This document shows, in pieces, positions 40,169 to 49,967 of a stretch of 64,000 bases of DNA. The notes beneath the pieces are model-generated. The model had not been told where the DNA came from and made no database searches. It worked only from the letters and a program-made list of their open reading frames with translations. Origin of the DNA: Roseococcus microcysteis (GTDB lineage Bacteria; Pseudomonadota; Alphaproteobacteria; Acetobacterales; Acetobacteraceae); the NCBI RefSeq assembly GCF_014764365.1, contig NZ_CP061718.1:1736001-1800000 (forward strand). The letters are read 5' to 3'. How positions within the stretch are numbered: position 1 is the stretch's first letter; every line of letters starts with the position of its first letter. The translations under genes were made by a program, and so were the position numbers.

Positions 40169-41126
40169 GGGCGTGCGCCTCCATGCGCGCGGTGTGCGGG
40201 CAGGCCACGGCGCGCCCGCCGGACCAGGGGAGCAGGGGCGGCACGTCCTGGCGGCAATCGGGCTGGGCCACCGGGCAGCGCGGATGGAAGCGGCAGCCGG
40301 CGGGCTGCGCGGTGGCGGGCGGCACCGCACCCGGAATGCCCAGCAGCTCCACCGCGCGGTCCGGATGGCAGGCCAGCAGCATGCGCGTGTAGGGGTGGGT
40401 GGGCGTGTCGAGCACGGCGCGCGTGGGCCCGCTTTCGGCCACGCGCCCGGCGTAGAGCACGCTCATCTGGTCGCAGAGGCTGGCCAGCACGCCGAAGTCA
40501 TGCGTGACGAAGAGCATGGACAGGCCGCGCGCCCGCACGAGTTCGCGCAGCAGGCCCAGGATCTCACGCTGGGTGGTGACGTCGAGCGCGGTGGTCGGTT
40601 CATCCGCCACGATCAGCGCCGGGTCGCAGCACAGCGCCGCCGCGATCAACAGGCGCTGCCGCTGCCCGCCGGAGAATTGATGTGGGTATTTGCGCAGCGC
40701 CGCCTCGGGGTCGGGGAGCTGCACGGCGCGGAAGAGTTCCACCAGCTTCGCGCGATGCTCGGCGCGGGTGCCGGGGGCGTGGCGGCGCATGATTTCCAGG
40801 ATCTGGTCGCCGGCGCGAAAGACGGGGTTCAGCGAGAGATAGGGGTCCTGCGGGACGAAGCCTATGCGCCCATGGGGTTTGGCCGCGCGGGCGGGCAGGA
40901 TGTCGCGCCCCTCGAAGAGGATGCGGCCGCGCGGCGTGGTGGCCCGGCCGGGCAGGATGCCCAGGATGGCGCGCAGCAGCGTGGATTTGCCGCAGCCGCT
41001 CTCCCCCACCACGCCGGTGACGCTGCCGCGCGGCACGGTGAGGGTGATGCCGTCCAGGATGTCCGCCACCTCGCCCCGGCCGCGCAGCTGCACGGCCAGG
41101 TCCTCGATGACCAGGGCGGCGTCCAT
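40161..41126 (-). CDS. Peptide/opine-type ABC transporter ATPase, DppD-like
   Basis: 321 residues with Walker A GESGCGKST, signature FSGGQRQR, Walker B LIVADEPTTALDV and FVTHDFGVLA. The C-terminal GCRFHPRCPVAQPDC extension is typical of DppD/OppD. Its ATG shares a base with the dppC-like stop (TGATG). It pairs with the DppF-like ATPase on the cytoplasmic face of the importer. Confidence 0.93.
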   Translation of the reverse strand: MDAALVIEDLAVQLRGRGEVADILDGITLTVPRGSVTGVVGESGCGKSTLLRAILGILPGRATTPRGRILFEGRDILPARAAKPHGRIGFVPQDPYLSLNPVFRAGDQILEIMRRHAPGTRAEHRAKLVELFRAVQLPDPEAALRKYPHQFSGGQRQRLLIAAALCCDPALIVADEPTTALDVTTQREILGLLRELVRARGLSMLFVTHDFGVLASLCDQMSVLYAGRVAESGPTRAVLDTPTHPYTRMLLACHPDRAVELLGIPGAVPPATAQPAGCRFHPRCPVAQPDCRQDVPPLLPWSGGRAVACPHTARMEAHALA

Positions 41127-41968
41127 CACTTGCGGCTCCGACGCAGCCGAGGATCGGCCGCGTCGCGCAGCCCGTCGCCCAGCAGGTTGAAGCCCAGCAC
41201 CAGCAGCATGATGGCGAGGCCGGGGAAGGTCGCGTACCACCAGGCGTCGGGCAGGTGCTGGCGGGCCTCGGCCACGGCCAGGCCCCAATCGGGTGCGGGG
41301 GGTGCGGCGCCGACACCCAGGAAGCCCAGCAGCGCCGCCGTCAGGATGGTGAAGCCCATGCCGATGGTGGCGCGCACCAGCACCGCCGGCGCGGCATTGG
41401 GCAACACATGCAGCAGCAGGATGCGCATGGGGTGCGCGCCGATGCCGGCCAGCGCGTCCACGAACAGCGCGCCACGCAGCCGCCGCGTCTCGGCGAAGAC
41501 GGTGCGCGCGAAGAAGGGCCAGTAGGTCAGCGCCAGCGCCACCATGGCCGTGGTCAGGCCGGGCGCCAGCAACTGGCCCAGAGCGAGCGCCAGGATCAGT
41601 TGCGGCACGGCCAGGAACACGTCGGTGACGCGCATCAGCACCTCCGACAGCCAGCCATCGCGCCACCCCGCCGCCAGCCCGATGGGCACGCCGATCACGA
41701 TGGCCGCCAGCACGACGGACACCGCCACGACCAATGCGCTGCGCGTGCCCAGGATGACGCGCGAGAAGATGTCGCGCCCGAGGTCATCGGTGCCGAAGGG
41801 GAATTCCGCCGAGGGTGGTTGCAGGCGGAGCATGATGTTGCTCTCGAAGGCATCCTCCGGCCGCGGCGCGATCCAGGGTGCGAAGATGGCGACGAACAGC
41901 GCGAAGACCACGATCAGCAGGCCCAGCGCGGCCACGGGATCACGCAGCAAATGGCGCAGCGCGGTCAT
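41126..41968 (-). CDS. Peptide-type ABC transporter permease, DppC-like
   Basis: 280 residues. It has an N-terminal cytoplasmic segment, a first membrane span (LGLLIVVFALFVAIFAPWIA), the loop PFGTDDLGRDIFSRVILGTR that is highly conserved in DppC/OppC, and five further spans. The EAA-type coupling loop is around EARQHLPDAWWY, following the ETRRLRGALFVDALAGIGA segment. The ATG shares a base with the dppB-like stop. The start at 41968 gives the usual DppC length. Confidence 0.93.
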   Translation of the reverse strand: MTALRHLLRDPVAALGLLIVVFALFVAIFAPWIAPRPEDAFESNIMLRLQPPSAEFPFGTDDLGRDIFSRVILGTRSALVVAVSVVLAAIVIGVPIGLAAGWRDGWLSEVLMRVTDVFLAVPQLILALALGQLLAPGLTTAMVALALTYWPFFARTVFAETRRLRGALFVDALAGIGAHPMRILLLHVLPNAAPAVLVRATIGMGFTILTAALLGFLGVGAAPPAPDWGLAVAEARQHLPDAWWYATFPGLAIMLLVLGFNLLGDGLRDAADPRLRRSRK

Positions 41969-42975
41969 CACTGGTCCGCCACGCGGGGGTCTATGATGGC
42001 CTGCGCCACATCCACCGCCACGTTCACCACCGCATAGACCACGCCGATGACGAGGGTCACGGCCAGCAGCGCCTTGTAGTCGGCGGACAGGATGGCCTGC
42101 ACCGCATAGGTGCCGAGGCCCGGCCAGTCGAACACCGCCTCCACCGCCACCGCGCCCGAGACCAGCGCGCCGAACAGCAGCCCCACCTGCGTGACGGTCA
42201 CGGTGACGGCATTGCGCAGCACATAGATGGCGGCGAGGCGAAAGCGCCCATAGCCCGCCGCGCGCGCGTAGAGCACATAGTCCTTCTGCAACACCTCCAG
42301 CACGCCACTGCGGGTGAAGCGCGCGATGGTGGCAAGGCCCGGCAGCGCCAGCGTGAAGGCCGGCAGCGCCAAATGGCGCAGCGCGTCGAGGAACAGGTCG
42401 AAGCGCCCGATCGCCAGCGTGTCCACCAGCATGAAGCCCGTCAGCCGCGGCACCTGCCCCAGCGCCACATCCAGGCGCCCGCGCAGCGGCAGCAGGTTCC
42501 ACTCCATCGAGAATTGCAGCTGCAACATGATGGCGAGCCAGAAGGAGGCGATGGCCAGCCCGCCCACCGACACCACCCGCACCAGGTGATCGAGCGGCCC
42601 GTTGTGATCCAGCGCCGCCACGAGGCCGAGCCCGATGCCCAGCAGCGTGGCGAGGAACAGCGCCACGAAGGTCAATTCCAGCGTCGCCGGCAGGCGCTGC
42701 CAGATTTCCTCCGCGACCGGCCGGCCGGAGAAGATGGAATTGCCCAGATCGCCCGACAGCACCTGCCGCACATGGATCACCGCCTGTTCCAGGATGGGCC
42801 GGTCCAGCCCGTATTGCGCGCGGATCTGCGCGATCTGCGCCGGAGTGGCGGCATCGCCCGCCAATGTCGCCGCCGGGTCGCCGGGCACCACGCGCGAGAG
42901 CACGAAGGTGAGCAGGATCAACCCCAGCAGCGCCGGGATCGAGAGGGCGATGCGCCGCAGGATGTAGAGGGCCAC
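41968..42975 (-). CDS. Peptide-type ABC transporter permease, DppB-like
   Basis: 335 residues with the usual first span (ILRRIALSIPALLGLILLTF). The periplasmic loop contains VVPGDPAATLAG and YGLDRPILEQ. The EAA-type loop is YVLYARAAGYGRFRLAAIYV, followed by spans ending VDVAQAIIDPRV. It forms the transmembrane pathway with the DppC-like permease. It starts 10 bases after the binding-protein gene. Confidence 0.94.
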   Translation of the reverse strand: MALYILRRIALSIPALLGLILLTFVLSRVVPGDPAATLAGDAATPAQIAQIRAQYGLDRPILEQAVIHVRQVLSGDLGNSIFSGRPVAEEIWQRLPATLELTFVALFLATLLGIGLGLVAALDHNGPLDHLVRVVSVGGLAIASFWLAIMLQLQFSMEWNLLPLRGRLDVALGQVPRLTGFMLVDTLAIGRFDLFLDALRHLALPAFTLALPGLATIARFTRSGVLEVLQKDYVLYARAAGYGRFRLAAIYVLRNAVTVTVTQVGLLFGALVSGAVAVEAVFDWPGLGTYAVQAILSADYKALLAVTLVIGVVYAVVNVAVDVAQAIIDPRVADQ

Positions 42976-42985
42976 CCGCCTGCCC

Positions 42986-44569
42986 TCAATTCTCCAGCGA
43001 CATCAGCCGCACCTCGCCACCCGAGCCGACGGGCGAGAAGCTGTAGCCCGAGACGCGGCGCGAGAGGCCGCGCAGGTTCACGGTGTTGTAGACCCAGATG
43101 TCCGGGCTGTCCGCCACCACCAGCGCCGTCGCCTCGGCATAGAGGCGCTGGCGTTCCTCCTGGCTGAGGCTCTCGCGCGCGGCGCGCAGCAGCGTGTCCA
43201 CGCGCGGATTGCTGTACCAGGAGGAGGCCTTCCAGGTGCCGTGGAACTGGCTGTCATACATCTGGCCGATCCAGTTCTCCGGGTCCACGAAGTAGGTCGA
43301 GACCCAGTGGATCCACATGTCCGGCGTGGTCTCGGCGCGCGCCGTGGCGCTGGTGATGTTGGGCCAGGTGTTGGGCACGATGCGCAGGTTGATGCCGATG
43401 CGCCGCAGGTCGGACTGGAAAAGCTGCGCGGCCTGGGTGGTCTGCTGCAGCTCGTTCTGCACATGGATCTCGAGGGGCCGGGAGAGGTCCACGCCCGCCG
43501 CCCGCGCGCGGTCGCAATGGGTGCGGGCGCGGGCCAGGTCGAAGGCGTAGGGCGCCAGGTTCTCGGGGTTGCCCCAGAGGTTGTTGGGGTTCGGCCCCGC
43601 GTTGCGCGCGACGAAGCCGCGCAGCACCACATTGTTGAAACCCTCATAGTTGAAGGCATGGGCGAGGCAGAGCCGCACGTCGTGGTTGTCGAAGGGCGGG
43701 CGCTGGTTGTTCATGCGGATGACGAAGACGCGCATGCTCTCGTCGCGCGCCACGCGCGTGCCGGGGTTGCGGTCCACGCGCTCCACCTGGTCGGCGGGCA
43801 GGTAGCTGTCGGTGGCGTCAATCTCGCCGCGCAGCAGCGCCAGCACGCGGGTGGAGGTTTCGAGCACGGGGCGCACGCGCACCGCCTCTATGGGCCGCGG
43901 GTTGCCGGCGAAGCCGCTGAAATGCTCGGGGAAGCGCTCCAGGTCCAGCGAGACGCGCGGCTGGTAGTTGGTGGCGTTCACGCGATAGGCCCCCGAGCCC
44001 GCGCTGTTGGCGGCGAGCCAGGCGCTGCCCCAGTCATCCCCCGCCACGTGCTGCGAGAGCACGCGCGGGTTCACCACCGCCACCAGCGGCAGTGCGGAGA
44101 GGAAGGGCGCGTAGGGGCGGCTCAACACGAAGCGCACGGTGCGGGGGTTCACCGCCGTCACCGCCTCGGCCGTCAGCACGGGCGTGAAGGCGGCGGCCGG
44201 CGCGCGGCGCATGGCCAGCAGGCGGCGGAAGGAATAGACCACGTCCTCGGCCGTGATCTCGCTGCCATCGTGGAACTTCGCCCCGGCGCGCAGCGTGAAC
44301 TCCCAGGTCAGCCCATCCGCGGAGACGGTGTGCGATTCCGCGAGCCAGGGCTCCAGGCGCGGCGGGTTGCCCTGGTAGCGGTACAGCCCGTCATAGACGT
44401 TCAGCAGAATGAACTGGCTCGGCACGTCGAAGATGGCGTGCGGGTCGAGCGTGGCCGGCAGGGTGTCACCCCAGACGAGGGGGCGCGGCGCGGTCTGCGC
44501 GCTGGCCATCAGGGGCGCGGCGGCGAGAAGCAGCACAAGGCGCGCGCAGCGGAGCAGACGGTGCATCAT
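42986..44569 (-). CDS. Peptide-type ABC transporter substrate-binding protein (SBP family 5)
   Basis: 527 residues. A Sec signal peptide (RLVLLLAAAPLMASAQ) is followed by the family 5 signature around EPWLAESHTVSADGLTWEFT and LRAGAKFHDGSEITAEDVVY. The C-terminal lobe includes PDMWIHWVSTYFVDPENWIG. It captures small peptides or similar solutes in the periplasm. It heads the seven-gene operon that ends with HyuA, so the ligand may be a cyclic amide or a peptide releasing 5-oxoproline. A second ATG lies one codon downstream. Confidence 0.93.
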   Translation of the reverse strand: MMHRLLRCARLVLLLAAAPLMASAQTAPRPLVWGDTLPATLDPHAIFDVPSQFILLNVYDGLYRYQGNPPRLEPWLAESHTVSADGLTWEFTLRAGAKFHDGSEITAEDVVYSFRRLLAMRRAPAAAFTPVLTAEAVTAVNPRTVRFVLSRPYAPFLSALPLVAVVNPRVLSQHVAGDDWGSAWLAANSAGSGAYRVNATNYQPRVSLDLERFPEHFSGFAGNPRPIEAVRVRPVLETSTRVLALLRGEIDATDSYLPADQVERVDRNPGTRVARDESMRVFVIRMNNQRPPFDNHDVRLCLAHAFNYEGFNNVVLRGFVARNAGPNPNNLWGNPENLAPYAFDLARARTHCDRARAAGVDLSRPLEIHVQNELQQTTQAAQLFQSDLRRIGINLRIVPNTWPNITSATARAETTPDMWIHWVSTYFVDPENWIGQMYDSQFHGTWKASSWYSNPRVDTLLRAARESLSQEERQRLYAEATALVVADSPDIWVYNTVNLRGLSRRVSGYSFSPVGSGGEVRLMSLEN

Positions 44570-44810
44570 GGGGCGTCCCTCATCTTCCGGAGGGAAGTTG
44601 AAGCGATGCCCGAGAGGCGCACAACGGCCCGCGCCCGGCGCATATGCTTACCATCAGGACATCTGCCCGCACGCGAGGCGAAACCCGCACCAACCGACTT
44701 TCATTTGGGCATTTCCTGTGCGGACGCCCGAGGTCTTGCCCATGCCCCCGGGCAGCCGCACCGGCCCGCCGGCGGCATGATCGGCACATCGTCAGGCAGG
44801 CGGGGAAAGC

Positions 44811-46109
44811 ATGTCCAGCACACACCGGCAGATGCATCTGGGCGTCTTCGTCCTCGGCACCGGCAACCACATCGCGGGCTGGCGCTATCCGGGTGCCGCC
44901 GACAGCTTCGTGCGCCTCGATGTCGTGCAGCAGATCGCCCGCACGGCCGAGCGCGGGAAGTTCGACCTGCTCTTCGTGGGCGACGGGCTTTCGGCGCAGA
45001 TGGGCGCGCACCCTTCCTTCCTCGTGCGCTTCGAGCCGCTGACCATGCTGGCCGCGCTGGCCGGCACCACGACGCATGTGGGCCTCGGCGGCACCGCCAG
45101 CACCACCTACAACGAGCCCTACAACCTGGCGCGGCAATTCGCCTCGCTGGACCATCTCACCTCCGGCCGCGCGGCGTGGAATGCCGTCACCAGCAGTGAG
45201 CCGGGCGCCGGTCCCAATTTCGGCCGCGAGCACCCGCGCCATGACGCCCGCTACGAGGTGGCGGAGGAGTTCGTGGACGTGGTGCGCGGCCTCTGGGATT
45301 GCTGGGATGACGACGCCGTGGTGGCGGACCGCGAAACGGGCCTCTACGTGGACCCATCCAAGGTGCGGACGCTGGACCACAAGGGCCGCTTCTTCCAGGT
45401 GAAGGGCCCGTTGAACGCCAGCCGCTCGCCGCAGGGGCGGCCTGTCATCATCCAGGCGGGTTCCTCGCCACCGGGCCTCGCGCTTGCCGCGCGCACGGCA
45501 GATGTGGTGTTCTCGGTGGTGCAGGATCTGGGCGAGGCGCGCGTCGCCTGGGCCGCGCTGAAATCCCGCATGGGAGATTTCGGCCGCGAGGGGCGGGAGG
45601 TGGCGCTGCTGCCCGGCGTCATGCCCGTGCTGGGCGCCACCGAGGCCGAGGCGCGCGACAAGCTCAACACGCTGCAGAGCTTCGTCACCGGCGACAACGC
45701 GGCCACCATGCTCAAGAACCGGCTGGGCATGGATGTCTCGGGCTTCGCCATGGACGATCTGGTGCCCGACTTGCCCCTGCCCGACACCTCGCACGGCTTC
45801 GCCCGCGCCATGCTCTCCAAGGCCCGGCGCGAGAAGATGACCTGGCGCGACCTGCACAATTTGACCGGCGCGGCGCGCGGCCATTGGGTGGTGTGCGGCA
45901 CGCCCACCCAGGTGGCCGACACCTTGCAGGAATGGTTCGAGGCCGATGCCGCGGACGGCTTCAACATCCTGCCGCCCTATTTCCCCGGCGGCTTCGACGA
46001 TTTCGTGGACCAGGTGGTGCCCATCCTGCAATCACGCGGGCTGTTCCGACATGACTACACGGGGCGCACGCTGCGCGACCATCTGGGCCTGGCGCGGCCC
46101 GCGGTGTGA
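44811..46109 (+). CDS. LLM-class flavin-dependent monooxygenase (NtaA/SnaA/DszA type)
   Basis: 432 residues. The bacterial luciferase-like barrel of the nitrilotriacetate/pristinamycin/dibenzothiophene-sulfone group is clear from MHLGVFVLGTGNHIAGWR, ARTAERGKFDLLFVGDGL, HLTSGRAAWNAVTSS and PVIIQAGSSPPGLALAA. These enzymes use FMNH2 from a separate reductase to oxidise organosulfur, amine or chelator substrates. No flavin reductase is adjacent. The gene is divergent from the binding-protein gene of the dpp-hyu operon (about 240 bases between) and convergent with piuC (6 bases). Confidence 0.9.
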   Translation: MSSTHRQMHLGVFVLGTGNHIAGWRYPGAADSFVRLDVVQQIARTAERGKFDLLFVGDGLSAQMGAHPSFLVRFEPLTMLAALAGTTTHVGLGGTASTTYNEPYNLARQFASLDHLTSGRAAWNAVTSSEPGAGPNFGREHPRHDARYEVAEEFVDVVRGLWDCWDDDAVVADRETGLYVDPSKVRTLDHKGRFFQVKGPLNASRSPQGRPVIIQAGSSPPGLALAARTADVVFSVVQDLGEARVAWAALKSRMGDFGREGREVALLPGVMPVLGATEAEARDKLNTLQSFVTGDNAATMLKNRLGMDVSGFAMDDLVPDLPLPDTSHGFARAMLSKARREKMTWRDLHNLTGAARGHWVVCGTPTQVADTLQEWFEADAADGFNILPPYFPGGFDDFVDQVVPILQSRGLFRHDYTGRTLRDHLGLARPAV

Positions 46110-46115
46110 TGCGCG

Positions 46116-46799
46116 TCACATCTCGACGAAGTGCCGCAGCAGGTTGTGATAGGCCGCGGTCATGGCCAGCACGCCCGGATGGTCGTCCGCCAGGTCCCGC
46201 CGCAGGGCGATGATGCCCATGTCCATCTCGTAGAGCAGCGCGCGCGTCGCATCCTCCTTCACCATGGACTGCGTCCAGAAGAAGGAGGCCCAGCGGCTGC
46301 CGCGGGTGACGGGGTTCACGCTGTGCAGGCTGGTGGCGGGATAGACCACCATGTCGCCCGCCTCGGGCTTCACCTCGTGCCGGCCATAGGTGTCGTGGAT
46401 CACCAGCTCGCCCCCGTCATAGCTGTCGGGCGGCGAGAGGAAGAGGGTGGAGGAGACATCGGTGCGGATGCGCTGCCCGGTGCCGGGCACCGGGCGGATG
46501 GCGTTGTCCACATGCGCGTGGAAGGTCATCCCCTCGTCATAGCGGTTGAACAGGGGTGGGAAGACCTTCAGCGGCAGGGCCGCCGTGGCGAAGAGCGCGT
46601 TGCGGCCGAGCGCGCGCAGCACAAGCTCCCCCAGCTCCCGGCACTCAGGTGAATCCTGCGGCACTTGCAGGTTGAACTTCGCCTTCGCGGATTGCTGCCC
46701 GGCCGTGGCCTTGCCGTCGATCCACGGCGCGGCCTCCAGCCTTTCGCGGCAATACGCCACCTCCGCTTGAGTCAGCAATTGGGGGATCAGGACCAGCAC
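46116..46799 (-). CDS. piuC: Fe(II)/2-oxoglutarate dioxygenase, PiuC/YbiX type
   Basis: 227 residues. The 2-His-1-Asp metal site is His96-Asp98 ([11 protein letters not shown]) and His159 (TSLHSVNPV), with the 2-oxoglutarate-binding Arg probably Arg169. The family is iron-regulated and almost always encoded next to a TonB-dependent siderophore receptor, as here, four bases after its stop. Its reaction is not established; a hydroxylase acting in iron uptake is the usual proposal. Confidence 0.92.
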   Translation of the reverse strand: MLVLIPQLLTQAEVAYCRERLEAAPWIDGKATAGQQSAKAKFNLQVPQDSPECRELGELVLRALGRNALFATAALPLKVFPPLFNRYDEGMTFHAHVDNAIRPVPGTGQRIRTDVSSTLFLSPPDSYDGGELVIHDTYGRHEVKPEAGDMVVYPATSLHSVNPVTRGSRWASFFWTQSMVKEDATRALLYEMDMGIIALRRDLADDHPGVLAMTAAYHNLLRHFVEM

Positions 46800-46803
46800 G
46801 CGC

Positions 46804-49038
46804 TCAGAACTCCGCCGCCACCGTGACCAGCACGGTGCGCCCCGCCGCGACGGTCGCCCGGTTGCCGAACAGCGCGTCGTAGTTGCGGCGGTCGGTCAGG
46901 TTGTAGCCGTTCACGCGCACCGTCAGGTTCTCGTGCACGCGGTGCTGCACCATGGCGTCGAAGGTGAAGTTGGCGGGGACCTCGGCCGTGTTGTCGGCCG
47001 TCAGGAAAACCTGGTCGCGCCAGGTGACGCCGCCGCCGAGGGTCAGGTTCCACCGCTCGCCCGGCGCGATGTCATAGGTGGTCCAGAGCGAGGCCGCGTG
47101 CGTGGGCACATACTGCACGCGCCGGCCGACATTGGCGGGCGTGGTGGAGCGCGTCGTCTCGCTGTCCATGTAGCTGTAGGCCGCCTGGACGGACCAGGCG
47201 GGCGTGATGCGCCCCGCCACGCCCAGCTCCACCCCGCGCACGCGCTGGCGGTCGCCGGTCTGGATCAGCGAGGTCGGGTCCGCCGCGTCCTGCACCAGCG
47301 CATTGCCCTTCTCCGACTGGAACAGCGCGCCGCTGAGGCCGAGACGGCCGTTGAACAGCTCGAACCGCGCGCCGATCTCGTGCGTGGTGTTGCGCTCCGG
47401 CTGGAAGCCGGCGTTGAAGTTGGCGGCACTGGCCGGGAATGTCGTGAAGAAGGTGCCGGGCGGCGTCGTGGAGGTCGAGTAGGAGTAGTAGTAGGTCTGC
47501 GCCGGCGTCGGCTCGAAGATCACGCCCATGCGCGGGTCGAGGTAGTTCTCCCGGATGTTGATGGCGGTGGTGGGCGCGGCCCCCGGCGTGCCCGCGCGGT
47601 AGTCCAGGTCGAAATGCGTCCAGCGGACGCCGCCGAACACCGACAGGGTGGGCAGCAGCCACAGCCGCTCATTCACGAAGAGGCCGAGATTGGTGGAGAC
47701 CGTCTCGCGCAGATTGTTCGCCGGGCCCGTCTCCAGGGTCAGCTCATTGTTGGTGAAGGCGCTCAGCAGTCGCACGGAGGGCCGCGCCGACGCATAGGGG
47801 AAGGCGCGACGCTCCACCACCTCATGGGCCACGTCCACGCCGGCGACCAGTTCGTGGCGGAAGGGGCCGGTGTTGAAGCGCGCCGTCACACTGGTGACGT
47901 TCTGGATGGCGCGGTTGATCTGCTGGAAGGGCGCGTTGCTGCCGCCGCCATAGGTCAGCACCGGGTTCAACCCGCGGAAGAACTGACCCGAACAGCTGCT
48001 GGCGTAGGCCGTCGCCGTCGTTCCGCCAGGGCAGCTCACGGCCGTCAGCGCGGTGGTGCGGTCCACCCGCATCAGCCGCGTGTCGTTGTTGAAGGTGATG
48101 CCGTTGTCGAAGCGGTGCTGGAAGCGAGCGGTCAGCCGATCCACCGTCACATCGTCGCGGTCATTCTGGATGCCATACCAGTTGCCGCGCCGCACGCCGT
48201 ATTCCGAGGCGGGGCGCCCGATGGCCCCCGGCCCCGAGAAGACGATGGGCATGCCGCTGTCCACGATCCGCCGGTCCTCATAGTGCAGGTATTCCAGCGA
48301 GAAGGTGGTGGGCGTGCCGATGCCGAAGGCGATGGAGGGCGCGATGCCCCAGCGCCGCGTGTCCTGCCCGTCGCGGCCCACCAGGCTGCTGTGCTGGCCC
48401 ATCAGGTTGAGGCGCATGGCGGCGGTGTCGCTGATCGCGCGGTTCACATCGGCGGTGAAGCGACCATAGGGCCCCATGCCGCCCGTCATCGCGAAGGCGG
48501 CGCGGTTGGTGAGGCTGGGCATGCGGCTGTTCACATTGATGCCGCCGCCGATGGCGCTGGTGCCGATGGCGAGGCCCCCGGCCCCCTTCAGCACCTGCAC
48601 ATCCTCATAGGTGAAGGCGTCGCGCTGGTAGGAGCCGAAGTCGCGCAAGCCATCCATCAGCACGTCGTTCTGGGCCGAGAAGCCGCGGATGCGGAACTGG
48701 TCGCCGCTGACGCCGCCATTGCCCTCGCCGATGGTGGAGGTGATGCCCGGCACGTTGCGCAGCGCCTGGTCCAGCGTGGTGACATTCTGCTCGCGCAGCA
48801 CCTGCTGCGGCACGACGGTGATGGTCTGTGGCACGTCGCGCACCGTGCCGGGCTGGCGCGGATTGCCCGTGGGCGCGCGCAGGGGGGCATTGGCCGTGCC
48901 GGCCTCGATCGCGACCTCGGGGATGGACATGGCGGGCGATGGCGTCTGGGCCAGGGCGAAGCCGCCCACCATGGCCGCGCCCAGGCTCAAGCTGGCGATG
49001 GCGGCCATGCCACCCGTTGCGCGTGTCGACTCTTGCAT
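46804..49038 (-). CDS. TonB-dependent siderophore receptor
   Basis: 744 residues from the ATG at 49038. A signal peptide ([18 protein letters not shown]) is followed by the plug domain ([20 protein letters not shown], then [17 protein letters not shown]). The 22-strand barrel ends in the expected terminal aromatic (LVTVAAEF). It imports Fe(III)-siderophores across the outer membrane. An upstream ATG (49071) is in frame, but it lies inside the Fur-like site and would add a polar N-tail, so 49038 is preferred. The gene pairs with piuC. Confidence 0.94.
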   Translation of the reverse strand: MQESTRATGGMAAIASLSLGAAMVGGFALAQTPSPAMSIPEVAIEAGTANAPLRAPTGNPRQPGTVRDVPQTITVVPQQVLREQNVTTLDQALRNVPGITSTIGEGNGGVSGDQFRIRGFSAQNDVLMDGLRDFGSYQRDAFTYEDVQVLKGAGGLAIGTSAIGGGINVNSRMPSLTNRAAFAMTGGMGPYGRFTADVNRAISDTAAMRLNLMGQHSSLVGRDGQDTRRWGIAPSIAFGIGTPTTFSLEYLHYEDRRIVDSGMPIVFSGPGAIGRPASEYGVRRGNWYGIQNDRDDVTVDRLTARFQHRFDNGITFNNDTRLMRVDRTTALTAVSCPGGTTATAYASSCSGQFFRGLNPVLTYGGGSNAPFQQINRAIQNVTSVTARFNTGPFRHELVAGVDVAHEVVERRAFPYASARPSVRLLSAFTNNELTLETGPANNLRETVSTNLGLFVNERLWLLPTLSVFGGVRWTHFDLDYRAGTPGAAPTTAINIRENYLDPRMGVIFEPTPAQTYYYSYSTSTTPPGTFFTTFPASAANFNAGFQPERNTTHEIGARFELFNGRLGLSGALFQSEKGNALVQDAADPTSLIQTGDRQRVRGVELGVAGRITPAWSVQAAYSYMDSETTRSTTPANVGRRVQYVPTHAASLWTTYDIAPGERWNLTLGGGVTWRDQVFLTADNTAEVPANFTFDAMVQHRVHENLTVRVNGYNLTDRRNYDALFGNRATVAAGRTVLVTVAAEF

Positions 49039-49053
49039 GGCTCCGGGCCCCTT

Positions 49054-49072
49054 TATGCGAGTGCGAGTCATT
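49054..49072 (-). promoter_or_regulatory. Fur-box-like operator upstream of the siderophore receptor
   Basis: On the coding strand the sequence reads AATGACTCGCACTCGCATA. It agrees with the AATGAGAATCATTCTCATT-type Fur consensus at 12 of 19 positions and lies 15 bases upstream of the receptor ATG. The context (receptor plus piuC) supports iron control, but the match is imperfect. Confidence 0.45.
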
Positions 49073-49447
49073 CTTAATTGCGGCTTGCCAATGGGTCAAC
49101 GTGGCCGGAGACCGTGAAGCAATCGTCGCTGAAGCTTGCCGCGGCTCATCGACAGGGTTGCTGAAGGCACGTCGATGCCGGTCCATCGTTGGTCGCGGAT
49201 AGGGGGAGCGTTGGGACAAGACATCCCCGCGAGCAGGCGAGGCCATCTGCAAGGAAGGCGGCGGACGGGTCGGGCCAAGCCCAAACCCGGCTAGATCCTG
49301 TACGCCCGCATGGTGCACGTCATCCCGAGATGCCGGCGCGCACAGAACAAAATGCCGACATCACGGCCACACGCGTAACTCAACCACAACATGTCCGTGA
49401 CTTTTTCAGGATATACTTACTCTTGATTGATTTAAACCCGGCATGGT
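49073..49447. other. Intergenic region between the siderophore receptor and a small secreted protein
   Basis: About 375 bases with lower GC than average, dropping sharply around 49370-49470. Open frames on both strands here have no recognisable content. No repeat or RNA gene is seen. The right end leads into a promoter. Confidence 0.5.
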
Positions 49448-49475
49448 TTGACAGTCATTTATCAGCGCCTATCCT
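49448..49475 (+). promoter_or_regulatory. Sigma-70-type promoter for the small secreted protein
   Basis: TTGACA (49448-49453), a 16-base spacer and TATCCT (49470-49475) lie 30 bases upstream of the ATG at 49506. The -35 hexamer is perfect and the region is unusually AT-rich for this genome. A GGAGAG ribosome site follows at about 49491. Confidence 0.6.
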
Positions 49476-49505
49476 TTCCTCAACATGACTGAGGAGAGAC
49501 CATCC

Positions 49506-49940
49506 ATGCGCGCCATGCTCTTTGGCCTTGCCCTCGCGCTCGCGCCATCGCTCGCCTTCGCCCAGCTCTATGACAGCGGCTGGCGGCGCGTCGCCTCGTC
49601 GGATCTCGAACACCTGGACCTTTCCGGCGGCGGGATGCGGGTCAACAATTTCATGGTCTATGCCGAGGAGCGCGCCGGCCGGGCCAGCCCCGCGGAGGAC
49701 GCGCTCCGCACCCATCTCTTCACCGTCTCCGCCACGCGGCAGGATGAGGCGGCGCGCGAGGTCTTCGTGCAGATCGTGGGCGCGCGGGAAGATGGCACGC
49801 CCACCGTCTCGGCGGCGGCGCGCGCCAATTTCAGCCCTCGGGGCGGCAACCGGATGCAGGCGCTGCGCACCCAGACCCCGACGAGCGAGAGCGAAATGGG
49901 ACAGACGCAGAGCTACTTCATCCGCGTCATCGTCCAGTAG
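49506..49940 (+). CDS. Small secreted protein of unknown function
   Basis: 144 residues. The start at 49506 is chosen because GGAGAG lies about nine bases upstream and the N-terminus (MRAMLFGLALALAPSLAFA) is a clean Sec signal peptide with an AFA-Q cleavage site. The mature part of about 125 residues is polar and probably beta-rich (DSGWRRVASSDLEHLDLSGG). It has no cysteines and no family I recognise. It stands alone between the iron-uptake unit and a Bug protein, with a strong promoter. It is likely periplasmic. Confidence 0.75.
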   Translation: MRAMLFGLALALAPSLAFAQLYDSGWRRVASSDLEHLDLSGGGMRVNNFMVYAEERAGRASPAEDALRTHLFTVSATRQDEAAREVFVQIVGAREDGTPTVSAAARANFSPRGGNRMQALRTQTPTSESEMGQTQSYFIRVIVQ

Positions 49941-49967
49941 GGTGGAGGGGCGAGATGCCCCGGTCGC

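Noticed and set aside
49039-49071. Upstream ATG at 49071 as the start of the TonB receptor
   Set aside because: It would put a charged 11-residue tail before the signal peptide and bury the Fur-like operator in the gene.
49189-49488. A 99-codon + strand frame between the siderophore receptor and the secreted protein
   Set aside because: No ribosome site, atypical composition, overlaps the good promoter at 49448, and no recognisable content.
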